NCBI GenBank assembly: GCA_034399355.1 | Contig: JAXMMT010000015.1 | Span: forward strand, 1 to 29,295 | Length of the DNA stretch: 29,295 nucleotides | From: UBA2279 sp034399355 | GTDB lineage: Bacteria; Actinomycetota; Coriobacteriia; Anaerosomatales; Anaerosomataceae | Reading direction: 5' to 3' | Shown: positions 25,460-29,295 of the stretch, piece after piece | How the letters are laid out: the number at the start of each line of letters is the position of its first letter | How positions within the stretch are numbered: the stretch's first letter is position 1 | Made by a program: the position numbers and the translations under genes | The notes under the pieces: model-generated | Told to the model about the DNA's origin: nothing | Seen by the model: the letters and a program-made list of their open reading frames with translations, nothing else | Databases searched by the model: none

Positions 25460-26210
25460 GCGACACGCCTCCCAGACCCCCCAGTTCGTAGAGCGCAAGC
25501 GCCGAGGCGACGGTACCCGCGGTCTCGGTGCGCAACACGGTATCGCCGAGCGAGACCGGCACACCGCCGTAGGCGACAAGCACGTCGATCTCCTCGGCAG
25601 AGAAGCCGCCCTCAGGACCCACGACGACGGCAACGCTGTCGGTGGCGGTGGCGCCACGTGCAGCAAGCGTGTCACCGATACCGGCGCCGGAGGACTCCTC
25701 CCAGCACACCAGCGTGTGCGTCACGCCTGCAAGCAGCGACTCGATGTCGACGAGATCGGTGACTGGCGCGACCTGCATCACGCGCACCTGCTGCGACTGC
25801 TTGGCGGCCTCAGCGGCGATGCGCTGCCACCGCTCTCGGCGCGCTTCACGCTTGCGTACGTCAAGACGCACCACGCCGCGGGAGCTCTGCAGCGGCACGA
25901 CGCGTTCGACACCGAGTTCGGTCGCCTGGCGCACGACGAGGTCCATCTTCTCGCCCTTGCATATCCCCTGCACGAGCGTCACATGGGGCAACGAGGGCGC
26001 AGCGACCTCGGCTATGGACTCAGCCTCGACGTGTTCGCCAACCGACGTCAGGCGCACGAGCGCCGCACGCGCATCGCTCCCAACCACGATGATCTCGTCG
26101 CCCGTAGCCAGGCGGAGCACGGTGCGAAGGTGGTGTTCGTCCTCGGGCTTGAGCGGCAGGACACCTGACCCGGGCAGCGGACCAGCGAGGAAGAAGCGGT
26201 GCGCCGACAT
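25452..26210 (-). CDS. rsmE: 16S rRNA m3U1498 methyltransferase RsmE
   Basis: A 252-residue SPOUT-class methyltransferase that modifies U1498 of 16S rRNA using SAM. An N-terminal PUA-like domain (about 1-70) precedes the knotted domain with QATELGVERVVPL (95-107), VVVGPEGGFSAEEI (195-208) and the knot loop LGDTVLRTETA (221-231). The ATG shares one base with the dnaJ stop (TGATG), with no clear ribosome binding site, so termination-reinitiation is likely. The usual prmA between dnaJ and rsmE is absent. Confidence 0.95.
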   Translation of the reverse strand: MSAHRFFLAGPLPGSGVLPLKPEDEHHLRTVLRLATGDEIIVVGSDARAALVRLTSVGEHVEAESIAEVAAPSLPHVTLVQGICKGEKMDLVVRQATELGVERVVPLQSSRGVVRLDVRKREARRERWQRIAAEAAKQSQQVRVMQVAPVTDLVDIESLLAGVTHTLVCWEESSGAGIGDTLAARGATATDSVAVVVGPEGGFSAEEIDVLVAYGGVPVSLGDTVLRTETAGTVASALALYELGGLGGVSRG

Positions 26211-27322
26211 CAGCCGGTCAGCCAGTCTTTGATCTTGCGCAGGGGGGTGGGCTCGGCAACCGTGGTTCCGAACGTCTCGGCCAGCTCGCCGAGAAGCTCC
26301 CGCTGGCGCTTGGTGAGCTTGCGAGGCACCTCGACCTTGAGATGCACGATGAGGTCACCGCCGCCGCCCCTCAACCGCGGCATGCCGCGTCCCTTCAGCT
26401 TGACGGTGTCGCCGGTCTGCACGCCACCACCGAACGAGACCTCGAGCGGGCCGAACAGACCGGGCGTCTCGAGTATCGCTCCTAAAGCCGCCTGCGCGAG
26501 GTCGATGGAGAGCATGAGATGCAGGTCGTCACCTTCACGGTGCAAGAACTCATGAGGCTCGACGCGCACGCCGACGATCAGGTCGCCGGCGACTGCGCCG
26601 CGAAGACCCGCCTCGCCCTTGCCGGACACGCGCACGCCCATGCCGTCGGTGATGCCTGCAGGCACCTCCACACTCACCCGTTCGGTCGCCCGCGTGCGGC
26701 CCGAACCGTTGCAGGCAGGACACGGCGGATCGACGATCTTGCCGGTTGCGCCGCAGCGGTCGCAGGGAACGGCCGTTTCCATGACGCCGAGGATCGTGCG
26801 ACGCTGAGTGCGTCTCTGGCCTGTGCCTGCGCACGCGACACAGGGCTTCGCGCTTCCGCCAGGCGCCGCACCGGTGGCCTTACAGGTCGTGCACGGAGCG
26901 TCACGCGTGAGCTCGATCTCCTTCGTGATGCCGGTCGCTGCTTCCTCGAGGGTGATCGTGAGCTGCGCGCGCATGTCGCGACCCTCAGTGCGCACCTGGC
27001 GCGACGAGCCGCCCATCCCGCCCATGAACACCGAGAATATGTCCTCGAAACCGCCAAAGAAGTCGCCTGCGTCCGCTGCGCCATACCCGCCCATGCGCGG
27101 GTCGGTGGTGCCGAAGCGATCGTAGTTCGTCCGCTTCTCAGAATCTGACAGCACCTCGTAGGCTTCGTTGATCTCCTTGAAAGCCTCCTCGGCGCCCTCG
27201 CCTTTTGCTACGTCGGGATGCGTCTCACGCGCCTTTCGGCGAAAGGCCTTCTTGATCTCATCTGTGGAGGCGTCCCGCCCGATGCCAAGCACGGCATAGT
27301 AGTCTTTTGAAGCTGCAGCCAC
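26210..27322 (-). CDS. dnaJ: Chaperone DnaJ
   Basis: A 370-residue co-chaperone that stimulates DnaK ATPase and delivers unfolded clients. The J domain (about 1-68) has HPD at 35-37. A Gly/Phe-rich region (about 78-105) follows, then the zinc-finger domain with four CxxCxx(G)xG-type repeats (CTTCKATG, CVACAGTG, CDRCGATG, CPACNGSG), and the two client-binding beta domains. Thus it is a full type I DnaJ. A TTG at 27328 is possible, but the GTG at 27322 has AGGAG at 8-nt spacing and is preferred. It follows hrcA by 23 bp, so it is under CIRCE control. The usual partners grpE and dnaK are absent from this locus. Confidence 0.97.
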   Translation of the reverse strand: MAAASKDYYAVLGIGRDASTDEIKKAFRRKARETHPDVAKGEGAEEAFKEINEAYEVLSDSEKRTNYDRFGTTDPRMGGYGAADAGDFFGGFEDIFSVFMGGMGGSSRQVRTEGRDMRAQLTITLEEAATGITKEIELTRDAPCTTCKATGAAPGGSAKPCVACAGTGQRRTQRRTILGVMETAVPCDRCGATGKIVDPPCPACNGSGRTRATERVSVEVPAGITDGMGVRVSGKGEAGLRGAVAGDLIVGVRVEPHEFLHREGDDLHLMLSIDLAQAALGAILETPGLFGPLEVSFGGGVQTGDTVKLKGRGMPRLRGGGGDLIVHLKVEVPRKLTKRQRELLGELAETFGTTVAEPTPLRKIKDWLTG

Positions 27323-27345
27323 TGCCAAGTCTCCTGTTCCCTCGG

Positions 27346-28371
27346 TCAGCCGAGGATGTCAGATAGCGTGTCCGCCACGACGCGAACGCTCGCGACAGCA
27401 CGTGGATAGTCCATTCGGGTCGGACCGATGACGCCGACGATGCCACCGGAGTCCCCATCTCCGTAGCGCCCGGCGACGAAGCTGACACGCTCGAGCGCGT
27501 CGTTGTGGTTCTCATGGCCGATGCGGACGAGCACGTCGCGTGAGGACATCACGTCGGAGAGCACGCGCAACATCGAAAGTCCGTCCTCGAGCAGTTCCAG
27601 CAACGGTCGCACCGCACCGGGGTCGGCGAACTCCGGCTGCGCGAGCAGCGCGGACACACTGCCCGTGAGCACACGGTCCTCATCAGCCTCGACCATGCAG
27701 TCGATGACTTCGTCGAGCACGCGCAGCGTCGCGCGAACACGCACGTCACACTCCTCGGCCACTCCGTCGCGCACCTGCAGCACGCCGTCGCCCATCATGC
27801 CGTCGAGCATCCCGTTGAGGTATGCCTCCACATCGCTGAGTACTGTCGCGTCCGTATCGTGATCGAAGTCGACTGCGCGGTTCGCCACCTGGCCGAAGTC
27901 GGTCACGACCACGACAAGCGCGCGACGGGGCCCGAGCGACACCACTGAGATGCGGCGGATCCGTGCACGACGCAGCGTGGGAGCCGCAACGACCGCGACA
28001 TAGTTGGTGAGCGCAGACAGCACCACTGAGGTCTCACGCATGACGTCGGTGAGTTCACGCTCCAGCCGCTCGTAGCGCGTGTGGATGGCCTCGACTTCCC
28101 CGGCGCTCAGCACGCTGCCCCCGGCGACGTCATCGACGAACACCCGATAGCCGCTGTCGGTGGGGATACGCCCCGCCGAGACGTGCGGCTGGTAGATGTA
28201 GCCCGTCTCCTCAAGCGCGGCCAGCTCGCTGCGAACGGTCGCAGGCGAGCAGCCGAGGCTGTAGCGATCCACCAGGGCCTTGCTGCCCACCGGCTGCACG
28301 CTTTTGATGTACTCCTCGACGAGCGCCGTGAGCACGGCCTTTCGCCTTGGATTGAGTTCGGCTGCCATCAT
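27346..28371 (-). CDS. hrcA: Heat-shock repressor HrcA
   Basis: A 341-residue repressor that binds CIRCE operators and is kept active by GroEL. The N-terminal winged-helix domain contains LNPRRKAVLTALVEEYI and SPATVRSELAALEETGYI, followed by QPHVSAGRIPTDSGYRVFVD. The C-terminal GAF-like dimerisation domain ends IGVIGPTRMDYPRAVASV, as expected. The frame is open to a GTG at 28389, but that codon lies inside the CIRCE element; the ATG at 28371 has GGAGG 5 nt upstream and is preferred (the next ATG, 28368, is possible). A perfect CIRCE sits 12 bp upstream, so hrcA represses itself and dnaJ. Confidence 0.96.
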   Translation of the reverse strand: MMAAELNPRRKAVLTALVEEYIKSVQPVGSKALVDRYSLGCSPATVRSELAALEETGYIYQPHVSAGRIPTDSGYRVFVDDVAGGSVLSAGEVEAIHTRYERLERELTDVMRETSVVLSALTNYVAVVAAPTLRRARIRRISVVSLGPRRALVVVVTDFGQVANRAVDFDHDTDATVLSDVEAYLNGMLDGMMGDGVLQVRDGVAEECDVRVRATLRVLDEVIDCMVEADEDRVLTGSVSALLAQPEFADPGAVRPLLELLEDGLSMLRVLSDVMSSRDVLVRIGHENHNDALERVSFVAGRYGDGDSGGIVGVIGPTRMDYPRAVASVRVVADTLSDILG

Positions 28372-28382
28372 CTGCTCCTCCG

Positions 28383-28409
28383 TTGGCACTCCATGGTGCC
28401 GAGTGCCAA
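28383..28409 (-). promoter_or_regulatory. CIRCE operator (HrcA-binding site)
   Basis: A perfect 9-bp inverted repeat, TTGGCACTC (28383-28391) and GAGTGCCAA (28401-28409), with exactly 9 bp between the arms. It differs from the consensus TTAGCACTC/GAGTGCTAA by one base per arm, changed symmetrically. It lies just downstream of the -10 box and 12 bp before the hrcA ATG, ideal for blocking transcription initiation. Confidence 0.93.
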
Positions 28410-28412
28410 CCG

Positions 28413-28442
28413 ATGGTAGAACGCCGGTTCAAGGGGTGTCAA
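28413..28442 (-). promoter_or_regulatory. Promoter of hrcA-dnaJ
   Basis: On the minus strand a perfect -35 TTGACA (28442-28437) is followed, after 18 bp, by TACCAT (28418-28413). The CIRCE element begins 3 bp after the -10, so the start site falls inside the operator. The -35 lies only 4 bp past the hemW stop codon. Confidence 0.8.
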
Positions 28443-28446
28443 ACTA

Positions 28447-29295
28447 CTACACCCCATTCAGAACGCGCCCGAACACCTCGTTGCCGAGGAGCCAGCCCCG
28501 GCGCGTCGTGCGCCAACGCTCCCCCGCGCGCTCGACAAGCCCATCGCCGGCGAGGCCCTCCAAGACGTCTCCGAGACCGGCCCGGATCACCAACGCGTCG
28601 TCTACGCCGGAAACCATCCGCAGGCCGAGCATCACATCCTCGGCACCGACCTCGTCGACGGTGAGGAACTCCGCCTCCGCAGGCGGCCGCGCACGTTGCC
28701 GCAGGTAGGTCGTGATGTCCTCACCCGCCGAGAAGCGCACGCGTGCGGTATCGCTCACCCCGGGCACGAGGTTCCATGGTTCGCCGTACCACCCCTCGGC
28801 GCGCACGACGCGATCGAATTCGAACCCGGGCAGCATACTATAAGCGCCGGGACCGACGCCGATGTAGGGCACACCCGTCCAGTACGCGGTGTTGTGGCGG
28901 CTTTCCTCGCCCGGTCGGGCGTAGTTGGCGGTCTCGTAGCGCATGATACCCGCCGCCGAGAGGACCTCCTCGGCCAGCAGCATCATGTCAGCGGCAACGT
29001 CGGGATCGGGCTCAAGCGCGCGCCCCGCCGCAACAGAGCGCCACAGCGGCGTCCCCTGCTCGACGCTGAGTGGATACACGCTCACATGCCCCGCGCCCGT
29101 GTCGATCGCACGCTCGAGCGACTCGCTCCATGATGTCATCGACTGCCCGGGCACCCCGCAGATGAGGTCGAGTGCGAAACGCATGCCGCTCACCGCCAGC
29201 AGGCGCGCGACACGCTCGGCGGTCGCCGCATCGTGCCGCCTGCCCAGCGTGGCGAGCACGACGTCATCGAAGGACTGCGCGCCGAGGCTCACACG
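28447..29295 (-). CDS. hemW: HemW-like radical-SAM protein, N terminus beyond the window
   Basis: The C-terminal 282 residues are present; the 5' end, including the radical-SAM cysteine motif, lies beyond 29295. HemW is a coproporphyrinogen dehydrogenase-like protein thought to bind heme and deliver it to respiratory enzymes. Visible family segments are RVSLGAQSFDD at the edge (Arg from the last three bases), LDLICGVPGQSMTSW, YPLSVEQGTPLW, and NTAYWTGVPYIGVGPGAYS. The C-terminal winged-helix-like domain ends RGWLLGNEVFGRVLNG. HemW upstream of hrcA is the conserved arrangement in Bacillus. Because the cluster-binding region is missing, HemN-like function cannot be excluded, but the context favours HemW. 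Confidence 0.92.
   Translation of the reverse strand, partial: RVSLGAQSFDDVVLATLGRRHDAATAERVARLLAVSGMRFALDLICGVPGQSMTSWSESLERAIDTGAGHVSVYPLSVEQGTPLWRSVAAGRALEPDPDVAADMMLLAEEVLSAAGIMRYETANYARPGEESRHNTAYWTGVPYIGVGPGAYSMLPGFEFDRVVRAEGWYGEPWNLVPGVSDTARVRFSAGEDITTYLRQRARPPAEAEFLTVDEVGAEDVMLGLRMVSGVDDALVIRAGLGDVLEGLAGDGLVERAGERWRTTRRGWLLGNEVFGRVLNGV

Overview
This is a GC-rich (clearly above 60% by eye) chromosomal window made almost entirely of conserved housekeeping genes. All but two genes lie on the minus strand, forming a nearly unbroken block of co-oriented genes from about 29295 down to 1002. The gene order, read along the minus strand, is hemW, hrcA, dnaJ, rsmE, mtaB, phoH, pgpH, ybeY, dgkA-PAP2, corC, cdd, era, deoC, recO, glyQ, glyS, PPDK regulator, ppdK, small membrane gene, dgt, pyrophosphatase, dnaG, rpoD, rpoD paralogue. 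This closely follows the order known in Bacillus and Clostridia, yet the base composition, frequent GTG starts and missing rpsU point to a high-GC lineage. A deep-branching actinobacterium of the Coriobacteriia type, probably anaerobic, is my best guess; a high-GC clostridial relative cannot be excluded. No mobile element, CRISPR array, rRNA or clear pseudogene is visible.

Left end (1-1001): a tRNA-Asn(GTT) gene with its own consensus-like promoter and a terminator hairpin, then an orphan response regulator with a C-terminal coiled coil, both on the plus strand and converging on the sigma genes.

Information-processing block (1002-5284): dnaG overlaps rpoD by 4 bp, and rpoD is followed by a shorter paralogue that keeps near-identical promoter-recognition regions but lacks region 1.1 and the acidic linker.

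Pyrophosphate and central-carbon block (5420-12754): a membrane pyrophosphatase whose key residues resemble the K+-dependent, sodium-pumping group, a dNTP triphosphohydrolase, a small unknown membrane protein, pyruvate phosphate dikinase and its regulatory kinase/phosphatase. Together these suggest a PPi-conscious energy metabolism.

Translation, repair and envelope block (12764-24112): glyQS, recO, deoC, era, cdd, a CBS-domain CorC-like protein, a fused DgkA-PAP2 lipid kinase/phosphatase, ybeY, the c-di-AMP phosphodiesterase pgpH and phoH. Many junctions overlap by 1 to 20 bp, implying translational coupling.

Heat-shock and modification block (24212-28443): hrcA with a perfect CIRCE-type operator and a TTGACA promoter, dnaJ without grpE or dnaK, rsmE and mtaB. 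A partial hemW runs off the right edge.

I did not find a clearly novel multi-gene system. The points most worth a second look are the pyrophosphatase ion specificity, the tandem sigma factors, the DgkA-PAP2 fusion, the variant CIRCE site with a split dnaK operon, and the terminator/promoter overlap before dnaG.
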